Counted from the stretch's first letter, positions 1 to 8,604 are shown. The stretch: 64,000 nucleotides of DNA from Paenibacillus_AM sp052180255 (GCF_052180255.1 NZ_CP197466.1:3100001-3164000); one strand, 5' to 3'. Numbers and translations: made by a program. Notes: generated by a model not told the origin, from the sequence alone.

Positions 1-1
1 T

Positions 2-298
2 TACATCACGGGTGTTGCTGTGGACATGCTGCATATCAAGCATGTGAAAGTAACCGCCTTTATTGTCACCTCGAAAAAAGAATCCATGCTTGAGCAAATG
101 CTGCGCACACCACGCGGTGTGACCGTACTGAAAGCTGAAGGTGCATATTCGAATGCTCCACATGATGTACTGATGACTGTCATAACAAAATATGAGTTGC
201 CGGAACTTAAGCGGATTGTTACAACTACAGATCCGGATGCATTCGTCAATATTGTTGAAACTGCAGGAATTTGGGGTAAATTCAATCGTTTGTCCTAA
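2..298 (+). CDS. YitT family membrane protein, C-terminal (DUF2179) part, truncated by window edge
   Basis: The reading frame is open at the left edge, so only the last ~98 residues are visible. They match the cytoplasmic DUF2179 domain that ends YitT/DUF161 membrane proteins. A segment reading VTAFIVTSKKE is followed by RGVTVLKAEGAYS and then an ELPELKRIV stretch, the usual order of beta strands and helices in that domain. The membrane segments expected upstream lie outside the window. Family members are integral membrane proteins of unknown transport or signalling role. The domain call is firm, but nothing can be said about the start or the operon. Confidence 0.85.
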   Translation, partial: YITGVAVDMLHIKHVKVTAFIVTSKKESMLEQMLRTPRGVTVLKAEGAYSNAPHDVLMTVITKYELPELKRIVTTTDPDAFVNIVETAGIWGKFNRLS

Positions 299-422
299 AT
301 AAACACCCTGTCATTTCCATATAGATGTGATATAATAACATTGAATTTCATTTCGTTCTGGTTTAAAGCATGTGATTTCTGCTAAGTCATTTTCTGATCA
401 TAAGATTGGAAGGGTGAGGGAG

Positions 423-611
423 ATGGAAACCGTAAAGCTGTCCAGGATAGTGATGAACTTGACACCTGAGCTCTACTCATTCCTCAAGTCGAATGAGCTT
501 GAATCTGATATTGTTCTGCGATACGGATTGGATCATCTTGATCCCGGGGATGTCATCGAAATTATTCAAGTCAGTATAGCCGAACACCGCAAAGACGCCT
601 TGCTTCATTAG
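423..611 (+). CDS. small hypothetical protein, 62 aa
   Basis: I do not recognise a family. The ATG at 423 is chosen because a purine-rich AGGGTGAGGG lies just before it; an in-frame GTG at 372 lacks a comparable site. The product is acidic and soluble, with no membrane segment or cysteine pattern. The composition looks like a folded helical protein (LTPELYSFLKSNEL, then DPGDVIEIIQVSIAEHRK). A weak G+C-rich hairpin overlaps the stop codon and runs into TTTTCTTTT, possibly its terminator. It stands alone between the YitT fragment and tatA. Confidence 0.6.
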   Translation: METVKLSRIVMNLTPELYSFLKSNELESDIVLRYGLDHLDPGDVIEIIQVSIAEHRKDALLH

Positions 612-725
612 GGGGCGTTTTCTTTTCGGTTTAAAATGTTGTATTTTTGTAATAATTGTCATTGTAAAGCTGTATAAAGATCAGATGTTTCATGCTATGA
701 TATTAGATATTTGGAGGTGTTAGTT

Positions 726-974
726 ATGGGTGCTTTTTCACCTTGGCACATTATTTTAATCGCTATTGTTGCGCTATTGTTATTCGGACCTAATAAGCTT
801 CCAGAGCTAGGACGCGGAATGGGTAAGATGTTTAGAGAATTTAAAGATGCAACTAACGGAGCAACGTCATCTTCTACCGAGGCACAGCCTGCAAAAGAAA
901 TTCCAGCAGCTGAGGTTATTCGTTCAGATGAACAAGCCCAAACGCAGGGCAATACGACTCCACATGTAAAATAA
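726..974 (+). CDS. tatA: Sec-independent (twin-arginine) translocase subunit TatA
   Basis: The 82-residue protein has the TatA layout. A short N-terminal transmembrane helix (about residues 6-20, WHIILIAIVALLLFGPNKLPE) leads into the conserved FGPNKLPELGRGMGK hinge and amphipathic helix, then a polar tail. TatA oligomers form the membrane passage for folded proteins carrying RR signal peptides. The ATG at 726 follows GGAGGTG at the right distance and gives the canonical start. A strong terminator follows directly, so the gene is monocistronic. No tatC is visible in the window, but a clear Tat substrate candidate (ykuE-like) lies 1.4 kb downstream. Confidence 0.93.
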   Translation: MGAFSPWHIILIAIVALLLFGPNKLPELGRGMGKMFREFKDATNGATSSSTEAQPAKEIPAAEVIRSDEQAQTQGNTTPHVK

Positions 975-997
975 ACAAATCCCATCGATTCAAAAAG

Positions 998-1024
998 CCT
1001 GCTGATCGTTCAGCAGGTTTTTTT
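998..1024 (+). terminator. Rho-independent terminator after tatA
   Basis: CCTGCTGA and TCAGCAGG form an 8-bp stem with a 4-nt loop, followed by seven T residues. It lies 24 nt after the tatA stop codon. Confidence 0.9.
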
Positions 1025-1140
1025 GTGTTCCTATTATTACTCTCGACCATCCTGCGAAAAAATTACTAGATTGCTACTGTGCGATGTCCCACTATTGATT
1101 TATAATAGAACGAGCACTCAAATAAGAGAGGAAAATTCAC

Positions 1141-2325
1141 ATGGATATGTTACTCGCATCTTTACTTATGATTTGGGGGAATCTGTCTGCTACAACTCCA
1201 GATGTAACTTTCGAGAAAGTAGCGCAAGCATCATTAGATGTAAAAAATGCAGCAGTGGTTCAACCCCTTGACCCAAAAACCAAAGAGGATCCTTTAGCTC
1301 ATCTATTACCTAAAAATAAGGTTGATCCGCAAAAAGATGCACCTCAAGTCAAAGGCATTTATGTCACTGCATACAGTGCAGGAGGCAGCAAGTTTAATTC
1401 TCTTGTGAAGCTTCTCGACGATACGGCTCTTAACTCCATGGTCATCGATGTCAAAGATGATAACGGTTGGATAACATGGGAAACAGGCAATGATCATCTT
1501 AAAGAAATGGACACCACGCAGAAAATGATTGCGGATATGCCAAATGTTATGACGACCCTAAAAGATCATCAGATTTACCCAATTGCCCGAATAGTCGTTT
1601 TTAAAGATTCTGTTCTGTCCAAGAAAAAACCGGAATTATCTTTTGTTAATCCAGATGGTACATTATGGGCGAATGGCAAAAAGGAAAGCTTCGTTAATCC
1701 TTATGCCAAAGAAGTATGGGATTACAACATCGAAGTTGCTAAAGAGGCAGTCAAAGCTGGATTTAAAGAAATCCAATTCGATTATGTTCGATTCCCAGAA
1801 GGCTTCGAAACTCGTGCCAACACTTTAAAATATGCGAAAGACGAGCGTTCACGCATTGAAGTTGTATCCGCATTTACCAAGTATGCACGAGAACAACTAG
1901 AACCGCTTGGCGTTCGCGTCTCCGTTGATATTTTCGGATATGCAGCTTCTGTACCTGCCGCCGAGGGAATTGGTCAAGATTTTGAGAAGATTTCGGCGAA
2001 TGTCAATGTCATCTGTCCTATGATTTACCCAAGCCATTATTCTACAGGTTGGTTTGGCGCTAAGGTACCTGATGCGGCTCCTTACGTTACGATTAATGGT
2101 GCTTCTATTGACACAACTAAGAAATTAGCTCCTATTGAAAAGTTAGGTTTAAAACCTGTCATTCGTCCATGGATTCAAGATTTCACCGCGAAGTGGGTCC
2201 CAGGTTATATCCCATATGGGAAGCATGAGTTAGAAGAACAAATTCGCGCTTTACGAGATAATGGTGTGAACGAATACTTGCTCTGGAATGCAGGCAACAG
2301 TTATACACCAGGTGTAAACTACTAG
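1141..2325 (+). CDS. putative glycoside hydrolase (DUF4015-type) with short export sequence
   Basis: The 394-residue protein starts with a short hydrophobic segment (MDMLLASLLMIWGN) that may be a minimal signal or anchor, then a polar linker to about residue 75. The rest resembles the PF13200/DUF4015 putative glycosyl hydrolase domain, a TIM-barrel-like fold. Characteristic pieces are VKGIYVTAYSAG at the start, VIDVKDDNG, the acidic strand FDYVRFPEG, DIFGY and a terminal YLLWNAGNSY. The DYVRFPE acidic residues sit where a barrel hydrolase would place catalytic acids. The substrate is unknown, and family members are thought to act on cell-surface or capsular glycans. It is a single gene with its own terminator. 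Confidence 0.75.
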   Translation: MDMLLASLLMIWGNLSATTPDVTFEKVAQASLDVKNAAVVQPLDPKTKEDPLAHLLPKNKVDPQKDAPQVKGIYVTAYSAGGSKFNSLVKLLDDTALNSMVIDVKDDNGWITWETGNDHLKEMDTTQKMIADMPNVMTTLKDHQIYPIARIVVFKDSVLSKKKPELSFVNPDGTLWANGKKESFVNPYAKEVWDYNIEVAKEAVKAGFKEIQFDYVRFPEGFETRANTLKYAKDERSRIEVVSAFTKYAREQLEPLGVRVSVDIFGYAASVPAAEGIGQDFEKISANVNVICPMIYPSHYSTGWFGAKVPDAAPYVTINGASIDTTKKLAPIEKLGLKPVIRPWIQDFTAKWVPGYIPYGKHELEEQIRALRDNGVNEYLLWNAGNSYTPGVNY

Positions 2326-2345
2326 ATTCATATGACTTCTAATCG

Positions 2346-2385
2346 GTGCCGCTCATCCATAAAATTATTGGGAGCGGTACTTTTT
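2346..2385 (+). terminator. Rho-independent terminator after the DUF4015 gene
   Basis: GTGCCGCTC pairs with GAGCGGTAC (one G-T pair) across a 17-nt loop and is followed by TTTTT. Confidence 0.8.
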
Positions 2386-2410
2386 ATTGAGACACAGGAA
2401 GGATGAAGGG

Positions 2411-3268
2411 ATGAATCGAAAAATATCACGCAGAAAGTTTCTAAAGTGGGGGCTTGCAAGTGCTGTCACAGCAGCAATAGGCGGCAGTTCTTATACGATC
2501 TGGGGTGAACGATTCTGGTATGAAACGGTTCCAATTGAGCTTCAATTGAAACGATTGCCCCTGGTATTCGATGGTATACGGATTGCACATATTAGCGATC
2601 TACACTTGGGATTCTTTTATAATTTGAATCAATTGAATCATGTGGTTGATAAACTGAATGCACTCGGGGCAGATCTCATCTGTTTTACTGGCGATTTATT
2701 TGATAGTCGTGTTGAGCATGAAAAAGAAACTTCCCATTTACTCAGCCAGCTTCAAGCCCCTCTTGGCAAATGGGCCTGTCTTGGCAATCATGATTATCAA
2801 GCCAAAGTGAAATCCGTTAAACCCGTTCTGATTAACGGGGGTTTTCGTGTGCTTCAAAATGAGAATGAACGCATCACGATGCGTGGAAGCTCTTTTACAC
2901 TGGCAGGTCTAGATGATTCTCTTGTTGGACGTCCAAACTTGAAAGCCACTATTAAAGGTATTCAGCCCAACGAATGTACAATTCTACTATCACATGAATC
3001 CAGTGTGGCTGATCAAGCAGTTCACTACCCCATTGATCTCATGCTCTCCGGTCACAGCCATGGCGGACAAGTTAGACTCCCACTAATCGGAGCCGTATTT
3101 ACACCTGAAATGGGTGATAAGTATGTCATGGGACATTATATGTTGGATAGAATCCCGTCTTCTCCGCTTCATGTCTATACAAATCGAGGAATTGGGACAA
3201 CACATCTGCCGATTCGGTTTCTGTGTCGTCCTGAAATTACTTTGCTCACATTGCGAGCACAATCATAA
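2411..3268 (+). CDS. ykuE: Tat-exported metallophosphoesterase, YkuE-like
   Basis: The 285-residue enzyme begins with a textbook twin-arginine signal: SRRKFLK at residues 5-11, followed by a hydrophobic stretch (WGLASAVTAAIGG). The calcineurin-like phosphoesterase metal motifs follow in order: DLHLG (DxH), GDLFD, GNHDY, a SHES segment and GHSHGGQ. B. subtilis YkuE is a cell-wall-associated metal-dependent phosphoesterase exported by TatAyCy, and this sequence resembles it closely along its length, including the terminal LPIRFLCRPEI. The ATG at 2411 directly follows GAAGGATGAAGGG. The last few bases overlap the end of the convergent gene on the other strand. The physiological substrate is not known. 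Confidence 0.9.
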   Translation: MNRKISRRKFLKWGLASAVTAAIGGSSYTIWGERFWYETVPIELQLKRLPLVFDGIRIAHISDLHLGFFYNLNQLNHVVDKLNALGADLICFTGDLFDSRVEHEKETSHLLSQLQAPLGKWACLGNHDYQAKVKSVKPVLINGGFRVLQNENERITMRGSSFTLAGLDDSLVGRPNLKATIKGIQPNECTILLSHESSVADQAVHYPIDLMLSGHSHGGQVRLPLIGAVFTPEMGDKYVMGHYMLDRIPSSPLHVYTNRGIGTTHLPIRFLCRPEITLLTLRAQS

Positions 3269-3472
3269 GCGTCCTGTTTCGATGATATACCCCGCACCTT
3301 TATCAAGACGCTTCTTCTCAACCATTGATAACTGCTTCACTTCCGGTGTGGCAATAAAGTGCTTCGCAAGATGGCTTTCCACATAATCAAATGCTTTCTC
3401 ATCCGAATCTGCAATAACAATTAAATACACAAGCTGATCCTGCAGCTCAATTTCCATTTTATACATAAACAT
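3263..3472 (-). CDS. DUF3906-like small protein
   Basis: This 69-residue protein is rich in charged and aliphatic residues. It resembles the short Bacillales proteins called DUF3906, with an MYKMEIELQDQLVYLIV strand pair, an ADSDEKAF turn and a terminal KGAGYIIET. There is no membrane segment and no known function. The second ATG (3472) is preferred because AAGGGGGG lies six bases upstream of it but abuts the first ATG at 3478. Its 3' end overlaps the 3' end of the ykuE-like gene by six bases. Confidence 0.65.
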   Translation of the reverse strand: MFMYKMEIELQDQLVYLIVIADSDEKAFDYVESHLAKHFIATPEVKQLSMVEKKRLDKGAGYIIETGRL

Positions 3473-3492
3473 TGTCATCCCCCCTTATGTAA

Positions 3493-3521
3493 TTGGTAAG
3501 TGTACCCATTCATGTTATGAT
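3493..3521 (+). promoter_or_regulatory. SigA-type promoter for the peroxiredoxin gene
   Basis: TTGGTA, a 17-bp spacer and TATGAT lie 27 bp upstream of the start codon, with AAGGAGG in between. The fit to the vegetative consensus is good. Confidence 0.6.
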
Positions 3522-3547
3522 ATTATCAAAATAAGGGAGGAATATCT

Positions 3548-3991
3548 ATGATTCAACTCGGAATTAGAGCTCCAATCTTTACGGCTGTTAGCACACAAGG
3601 GGTCATTCAATTAGCCGATTATTTGGGGCAGCGCCCGATTGTTCTCATCTTCTATCCTATGGATAACACACCTGGATGTACAAAGCAGTTGTGTGCTGTG
3701 AGAGATTCCAAATCCTTATATGCAAAATATGATGCGCTTGTCATCGGTATCAATCCTGCTTCGGTAGAATCTCACCACGGATTTGCAGACAAGCATCAAT
3801 ATGATTTTCCAATTGTCTCAGACAGCAATGAGTCCATTCGCAAGTTATATGGCATTAATAAGGTGTTATTCCTGATGCAGCAGCGAGTCGTCATTGTCAT
3901 TGGAAAGTCTGGAAATATCATTTTTGCTGAAAAAGGACTCCGTTCAACCGAAGAAATAATTGAAGCCCTCGCAACAGAAGCAACCGAATAA
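3548..3991 (+). CDS. bcp: thiol peroxidase of the Bcp/PrxQ type
   Basis: This 147-residue peroxiredoxin carries the AhpC/TSA fold. The peroxidatic cysteine is C44 in PGCTKQLC, and the second cysteine, C49, is five residues on, where Bcp/PrxQ enzymes keep the resolving cysteine. FYPMDNTPGC and the PIVSDSNESIRKLYG stretch are typical. It would reduce hydrogen or organic peroxides using thioredoxin in the cytoplasm. The start at 3548 follows AAGGGAGG-like purines (ATAAGGGAGG). It is a single gene with its own promoter and shares a bidirectional terminator with pfkA. Confidence 0.9.
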   Translation: MIQLGIRAPIFTAVSTQGVIQLADYLGQRPIVLIFYPMDNTPGCTKQLCAVRDSKSLYAKYDALVIGINPASVESHHGFADKHQYDFPIVSDSNESIRKLYGINKVLFLMQQRVVIVIGKSGNIIFAEKGLRSTEEIIEALATEATE

Positions 3992-4005
3992 AACCTTGAA
4001 TAAAA

Positions 4006-4045
4006 AAAGCGAAGAGCCACCGAATAATCGATAGCTCTTCGCTTT
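4006..4045. terminator. bidirectional terminator between bcp and pfkA
   Basis: AAAGCGAAGAGC and GCTCTTCGCTTT form a perfect 12-bp stem with A/T runs on both sides. It serves the convergent bcp (+) and pfkA (-) transcripts. Confidence 0.85.
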
Positions 4046-4063
4046 ATATATGATGACGAATGA

Positions 4064-5032
4064 TTACTGGGACAAACGAAGCGCAAGTTCATACATGTCC
4101 ATGTTAAATGCTTTCTTCGTATTCACGACCGTATCAATGTCAGTTAATACAAGTTCATTGTTGATTACACCGCACGCTTTACCCGATTGACCCTCAATCA
4201 AGCTGCGAACAGCGAAATCTCCTAAGCGCGATGCAAGAATACGGTCATTATGTGTTGGGCAACCGCCACGTTGAATGTGACCAAGTACCGTAACACGTGG
4301 ATCCATACCACTTGTCTCTGCAATCACTTTGGAAACGTCCTCGGCTTTACCTACACCTTCAGCCATTACAATAATACTATGACGTTTACCATTTGCGAAG
4401 TTTTCCTTCATGTGTTTACCAATACCTGCAAGATCGAAAGGTACTTCTGGTACGAGAATCGCTTCAGCACCACTTGCAAGTCCTGCGTACAAAGCGATAT
4501 CGCCGCAATGACGACCCATTACTTCTACGATAGAAGAACGTTCATGGGAACTCATGGTATCACGCAATTTATTAACAGCATCTACTACGATGCTTACTGC
4601 TGTATCAAAACCAATGGTTACATCTGTGAATGGAATGTCATTATCAATTGTACCTGGCAAGCCCATTGTACGAATACCAAGCTTGGATAGCTTATTCGCG
4701 CCTTGGTAAGAACCATCTCCACCGATTACAACAAGACCGTCGATACCACGTCTCCGCAAGTTCTCAGCACCTTGTCTTTGACCTTCTTCCGTGCGGAATT
4801 CACTACAACGCGCAGATTGCAAGATTGTACCCCCACGCTGAATGATATCTCCTACACTGCGTAAATCCATTTCACGAATGTCATCATTAAGTAGACCTTG
4901 GTAACCACGCTGCACACCATATACTTTTAGACCAAAAAATAATGCACTGCGCACAACTGCACGAACAGCTGCATTCATTCCTTGTGAATCTCCACCACTT
5001 GTTAGTACTGCAATTGATTTGATTGTTGTCAT
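4064..5032 (-). CDS. pfkA: ATP-dependent 6-phosphofructokinase
   Basis: The 322-residue protein matches bacterial PfkA. It has an N-terminal GGDSQGMN nucleotide loop, GGDGSYQGA, the catalytic PGTIDND (Asp at about residue 130), MGRHCGD, and LGHIQRGG for substrate and effector binding. It phosphorylates fructose 6-phosphate in glycolysis. The ATG at 5032 is used because GGAGGAGGAT lies eight bases upstream, and it gives the usual length. The usual proline in the first loop (GGDSPGMN) is glutamine here, a mild deviation. The gene begins 31 bp after the stop of the ytpB homologue and no terminator separates them, so co-transcription is likely. pyk is not adjacent, unlike in many Bacillales. Confidence 0.97.
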   Translation of the reverse strand: MTTIKSIAVLTSGGDSQGMNAAVRAVVRSALFFGLKVYGVQRGYQGLLNDDIREMDLRSVGDIIQRGGTILQSARCSEFRTEEGQRQGAENLRRRGIDGLVVIGGDGSYQGANKLSKLGIRTMGLPGTIDNDIPFTDVTIGFDTAVSIVVDAVNKLRDTMSSHERSSIVEVMGRHCGDIALYAGLASGAEAILVPEVPFDLAGIGKHMKENFANGKRHSIIVMAEGVGKAEDVSKVIAETSGMDPRVTVLGHIQRGGCPTHNDRILASRLGDFAVRSLIEGQSGKACGVINNELVLTDIDTVVNTKKAFNMDMYELALRLSQ

Positions 5033-5063
5033 AGAAAGATCCTCCTCCATATTGCTGCATGCG

Positions 5064-6173
5064 TTATGATGTACTCTTCTGGCTAGTGAAGCGAATCACT
5101 AATGAATTTAGAAAAAAGAACAATCTCGTCATTGGGCTTTTAACCATTAATTTTCGTGATACAGCTTTTACTTCAGGCTGTGTCCTTACTTTAGGATCAG
5201 ATAAATATAAAGCTAAAAGCCCCTCAATGATCATACGATGAAAGACCGGATGTTCCAAATGCTTGATTTGTCCCCGCGCCTGTTCAACCATATAAGCAAT
5301 TCGCAAGGTTGTCGTATCCATATTGTCATAATACGTACAAAAATTCAAATCCCCACCTATTTGATCTTCTTCTTGATCGATTAAATAATCAAGCAAAATA
5401 TGAAGTCCATTAACCGATGGGAAATAAGCTTGCGTGATTCGCTCAACTTCAGGAGCTTGCAACTTAGGATCCGATGCCGCTAAAAACAACATGAACATGC
5501 CAAGCGTCGATCCTGTCGCCGCAGCGAACTCGTTCCAATGTAAATCCGGATATTCCTCACGATGTAATTCCCACCAGTTCACTAATGAATCCTCGCGAAG
5601 ATCACGATGAATATGCTTATACACTTGTAGATCTGAATATAAGCTTACAAAGCTTGTAACCGAAGAAGCTACCAGTATATAGGATGGGAGCATCATGATA
5701 CAACGGCGGCATTCTCGCACAAGTTCATGCAAATAGCCTCCATCATTCTGCTCCGTGCGCAGCGCGTAATAATCTTGCATAGACGCATCAGGATTAACAG
5801 CATCAAGCATAGATTGATGTAATAATCGGAAATCTTCTGGATCTAGGGATGTACTTCGATCACATAAGTTGTCCAAATAATCGCTAATCGTTTGAAAGGC
5901 AACTATTAATGGAATGAGAACATGACGCATAGATAAGTTAGCCGCCGCATAGACAGCCCCACCCTGACAGTGAAATTCTTTGTGCGTAATGCTATCGATT
6001 GCTTGTTTCCTCAGTTCGGGATCCGGGATACGCTCTGCTTTCTCTCGCCACTGTGAAAGGGACGCCTTCACTTCAGGAAGCACATATCTATACACACGAC
6101 TCATGAGCCCGATCGGTCCTTTGGGGACCTTGTTGTTATTAGATGAATATTCTCTCAAGCATGTCCACCACAT
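5064..6173 (-). CDS. ytpB: YtpB-like tetraprenyl-beta-curcumene synthase
   Basis: The ~369-residue protein belongs to the DUF2600 family, whose B. subtilis member YtpB cyclises a C35 prenyl diphosphate to tetraprenyl-beta-curcumene, a sesquarterpene precursor. Diagnostic pieces are PKGPIGLM and RVYRYVLPEV near the start, FHCQGGAVYAA, the acidic DYLDNLCDRS cluster that likely binds metal-diphosphate, and CTYYDNMDTTTLR near the end. No good ribosome site precedes the ATG at 6173. A TTG at 6158 behind GGTGG, or the upstream TTG at 6182, are alternatives, so the N-terminus is uncertain by about 10 residues. It lies upstream of pfkA on the same strand. Confidence 0.88.
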   Translation of the reverse strand: MWWTCLREYSSNNNKVPKGPIGLMSRVYRYVLPEVKASLSQWREKAERIPDPELRKQAIDSITHKEFHCQGGAVYAAANLSMRHVLIPLIVAFQTISDYLDNLCDRSTSLDPEDFRLLHQSMLDAVNPDASMQDYYALRTEQNDGGYLHELVRECRRCIMMLPSYILVASSVTSFVSLYSDLQVYKHIHRDLREDSLVNWWELHREEYPDLHWNEFAAATGSTLGMFMLFLAASDPKLQAPEVERITQAYFPSVNGLHILLDYLIDQEEDQIGGDLNFCTYYDNMDTTTLRIAYMVEQARGQIKHLEHPVFHRMIIEGLLALYLSDPKVRTQPEVKAVSRKLMVKSPMTRLFFFLNSLVIRFTSQKSTS

Positions 6174-6243
6174 TTCGATCAACTTAATCTGTATACTTCA
6201 ATTCTCATTATTACACATTATTTGTCATAACATCCGTTTTTTA

Positions 6244-6558
6244 TCAGCCATGCATACGAACTTCTAATTCTTGATTAACACGAAACCATAAATGAAGATC
6301 ATTGATCGTGCTCGCTCGTTCAGCAATTGCTGAATTCAATTCACAAGAAACTTGGAAGTTATCTTCTTGATCCAATTGATGCTGTTTAGCGATAATTACT
6401 AGCTCTATTTGCTTAATGCGTTCAGGTATTGTACCACGAATCTCTTCCCAGCGCAGTAAAATAGCGCACCGCTCATCAGAAGAATATTCTTCCCATTCTT
6501 GATCAAGATACGGCGTCTCAATGCCTAGGCGTTCATCGAAAATGAAACTATAGCTCAT
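6244..6558 (-). CDS. hypothetical acidic protein, 104 aa
   Basis: I do not recognise this protein. It is acidic and probably mostly helical, with a central RWEEIRGTIPERIKQIELVI stretch suggestive of a short coiled coil, and no membrane segment. The start is well supported by AAGGAG nine bases upstream of the ATG at 6558. It is followed by ytpB on the same strand after about 70 bp without an obvious terminator. It could be the first gene of that transcript. Confidence 0.7.
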   Translation of the reverse strand: MSYSFIFDERLGIETPYLDQEWEEYSSDERCAILLRWEEIRGTIPERIKQIELVIIAKQHQLDQEDNFQVSCELNSAIAERASTINDLHLWFRVNQELEVRMHG

Positions 6559-6681
6559 TTTGTATGGCTCCTTCTCCTATAAAAGTTCTAGAATATCTTC
6601 TTATTCTATTATATGATGGAACTCATGATCATGGCTACTTTATAGTGTCTGTTAACTTCTTATGAAACTTGGTGATTATCT

Positions 6682-7857
6682 TTGGTGCGCAACAATAAAT
6701 TAATGTATCTCATTCTGTTCACATTTATAGTCTTTTTCTCTCAAGCACTTGTGAATACATTCTTTCCCCTTTATTTCGATTCAAAAGGATGGAGCAAAAC
6801 TCAAATCGGAGTATTCAGCTCTCTCGGTCCGTTAATTGGAATGTTCTCAACCATTGGTTGGGGAATTGTCAGTGATAAAATGCAGACAATCAAAAAAATA
6901 TTTATCATCTTACTCTTAGGGCAATTCATCATCACCTCCATCTTATTGCAATTCGATGATTTCGCAATCGTGATCGCGTTGATGGGTGTGTTTTTCTTTT
7001 TTCAGCAGCCTATGGTCCCATTAAATGATACGAATTTGATGCTGTCGGCTAGCTCATTTGGCAAAAACTATGCCTCTCTGCGTATCTGGGGATCACTTGG
7101 TTTTTCTTTTGCCTCTGTTATATTCGGTCAATTAACGAACTATTACGGTGCTAACATTACCATTTACTTAAGTCTCATCGTTATCATCATCACTTTCGTT
7201 TTTGTCCTACCGATTCAAGATACGCCCGGTTCTACGAAAAAGTTACAATTCAAAGGTATGTTCCGAATCTTGTTTAATTCTAAAATGGTCGTATTCCTAG
7301 TACTCGTGTTTATTATGTCGATTGCTCATCGTACAAACGATGCATTCCTTGCCGTATTTTTACGTGAGCATGGTGCTTCAAACACCTTGATCGGTTATGC
7401 ATGGATGCTTTCTGCTGCGAGTGAGATCGGTGCCTTTTATTATCTAAGTAAACATGGACATAAATATAAAGAACTTGCTCTGCTCACTGTAGCAGGAATC
7501 ATGTATGGGATAAGACTCACAATTGTAGGATTCACAACAGATCCTTATGGTCTTGTCGCAACACAACTGATGCACGCTGTGACGTTCGGTATTTTCCTTG
7601 TAACTTCCCTACGTTATATGCAAACCATAATTCCCATTGAATACCGCGCTACTGGACAGGCTATATTCTCTGCAGTCTGGGTTTCAGCGGCCGGCCTTAT
7701 TAGCGGAGTAGTTGGCGGCTGGATCTATGATAGCTGGGGTGGATCTATGCTTTTCCGTCTCGCAGCTATCTGTGGATTTATCGCGGCTATCGGATTTGCT
7801 ATCACGAACATCATTCAAAATCGAAATAACGAACAGTATTCAAAGTCAGCAAATTAG
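6682..7857 (+). CDS. MFS transporter, 12 predicted membrane segments
   Basis: The 391-residue protein is very hydrophobic and starts MVRNNKLMYLILFTFIVFFSQALVN. It shows major-facilitator features: a WGIVSDKM loop between helices 2 and 3, and repeated glycine-rich helices. Its overall pattern recalls the MFS_1-like/YwbF group rather than drug pumps of the DHA1 type. The substrate cannot be read from the sequence. The start is either TTG (6682) or GTG (6685) behind GGTGA. It is followed after 80 bp by a nitroreductase gene on the same strand. Confidence 0.85.
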   Translation: MVRNNKLMYLILFTFIVFFSQALVNTFFPLYFDSKGWSKTQIGVFSSLGPLIGMFSTIGWGIVSDKMQTIKKIFIILLLGQFIITSILLQFDDFAIVIALMGVFFFFQQPMVPLNDTNLMLSASSFGKNYASLRIWGSLGFSFASVIFGQLTNYYGANITIYLSLIVIIITFVFVLPIQDTPGSTKKLQFKGMFRILFNSKMVVFLVLVFIMSIAHRTNDAFLAVFLREHGASNTLIGYAWMLSAASEIGAFYYLSKHGHKYKELALLTVAGIMYGIRLTIVGFTTDPYGLVATQLMHAVTFGIFLVTSLRYMQTIIPIEYRATGQAIFSAVWVSAAGLISGVVGGWIYDSWGGSMLFRLAAICGFIAAIGFAITNIIQNRNNEQYSKSAN

Positions 7858-7937
7858 CGTATAATATGTAAATGGTTTTAGTACCAAGTCCTAATTATGC
7901 CTATTATTTTGAATTTAATGAAAGCAGGAACGCTGAC

Positions 7938-8582
7938 ATGGATTATCCTTCATTCAAACAAATCGTCCTGGATCGTCGCTCTGTACGTAAATATACAGAC
8001 AAGCCTGTATCCGTTGAGGACATTCGTGAAATTATTGACTGCGCTCGCTATGCGCCAAGTGATACCAACTCACAAACATGGAAGTTTATTGCGGTCATTA
8101 ATCCGGAAAAAATTAAAGAAATCGAAGCAATGACTTGGAGTCAGCTTCATGCTAAGGCCGCGGAAGCAGAAGCAAAAGGATTGCAACGCGAAGCTAAACT
8201 ACTCGTAAAATCTTTTGGGCCTTATGCGACAGCATTCTCCGACGCGCCAGCGCTCATCGTTTGCTTAGCAACACCATATCAATCCAAATTCCGTGATAAA
8301 ATTTTTGATCCGATTGCGCTAGTCGAGCCTCATGTATGGGAAGAAGAAGGAATCAAAAGTTCCTGTCTTGCCGCACAAAACCTGATGCTGGCAGCTCACG
8401 CCAAAGGACTGGCAACTTGTCCAATGACTGGACCTGTCCTACTTGCACAAGATCAGATCAGAGAATTACTAACGATTCCTGATGAGTACCAAATTAACAT
8501 GGTCATCTCCCTTGGACATCCATCGGAACATCCAGGTAGACTTGCTCGTAAAGAAATTGATGAAATCCTCGAAATCGTGTAA
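7938..8582 (+). CDS. nitroreductase family FMN protein
   Basis: The 214-residue protein has the nitroreductase fold. An N-terminal RRSVRKYTDKPV motif contacts FMN phosphate, followed by ARYAPSDTNSQTWKF, and a C-terminal LAAHAKGLATCPMTGP and SLGHPSE complete the flavin pocket. Members reduce nitroaromatics, quinones or flavins with NAD(P)H in the cytoplasm. The ATG at 7938 is chosen over an upstream in-frame ATG because AGCAGGA precedes it and the protein then begins just ahead of the RRSVR motif. A strong terminator follows. Confidence 0.9.
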   Translation: MDYPSFKQIVLDRRSVRKYTDKPVSVEDIREIIDCARYAPSDTNSQTWKFIAVINPEKIKEIEAMTWSQLHAKAAEAEAKGLQREAKLLVKSFGPYATAFSDAPALIVCLATPYQSKFRDKIFDPIALVEPHVWEEEGIKSSCLAAQNLMLAAHAKGLATCPMTGPVLLAQDQIRELLTIPDEYQINMVISLGHPSEHPGRLARKEIDEILEIV

Positions 8583-8604
8583 TACCAGCGATACAAGAGA
8601 TAGG

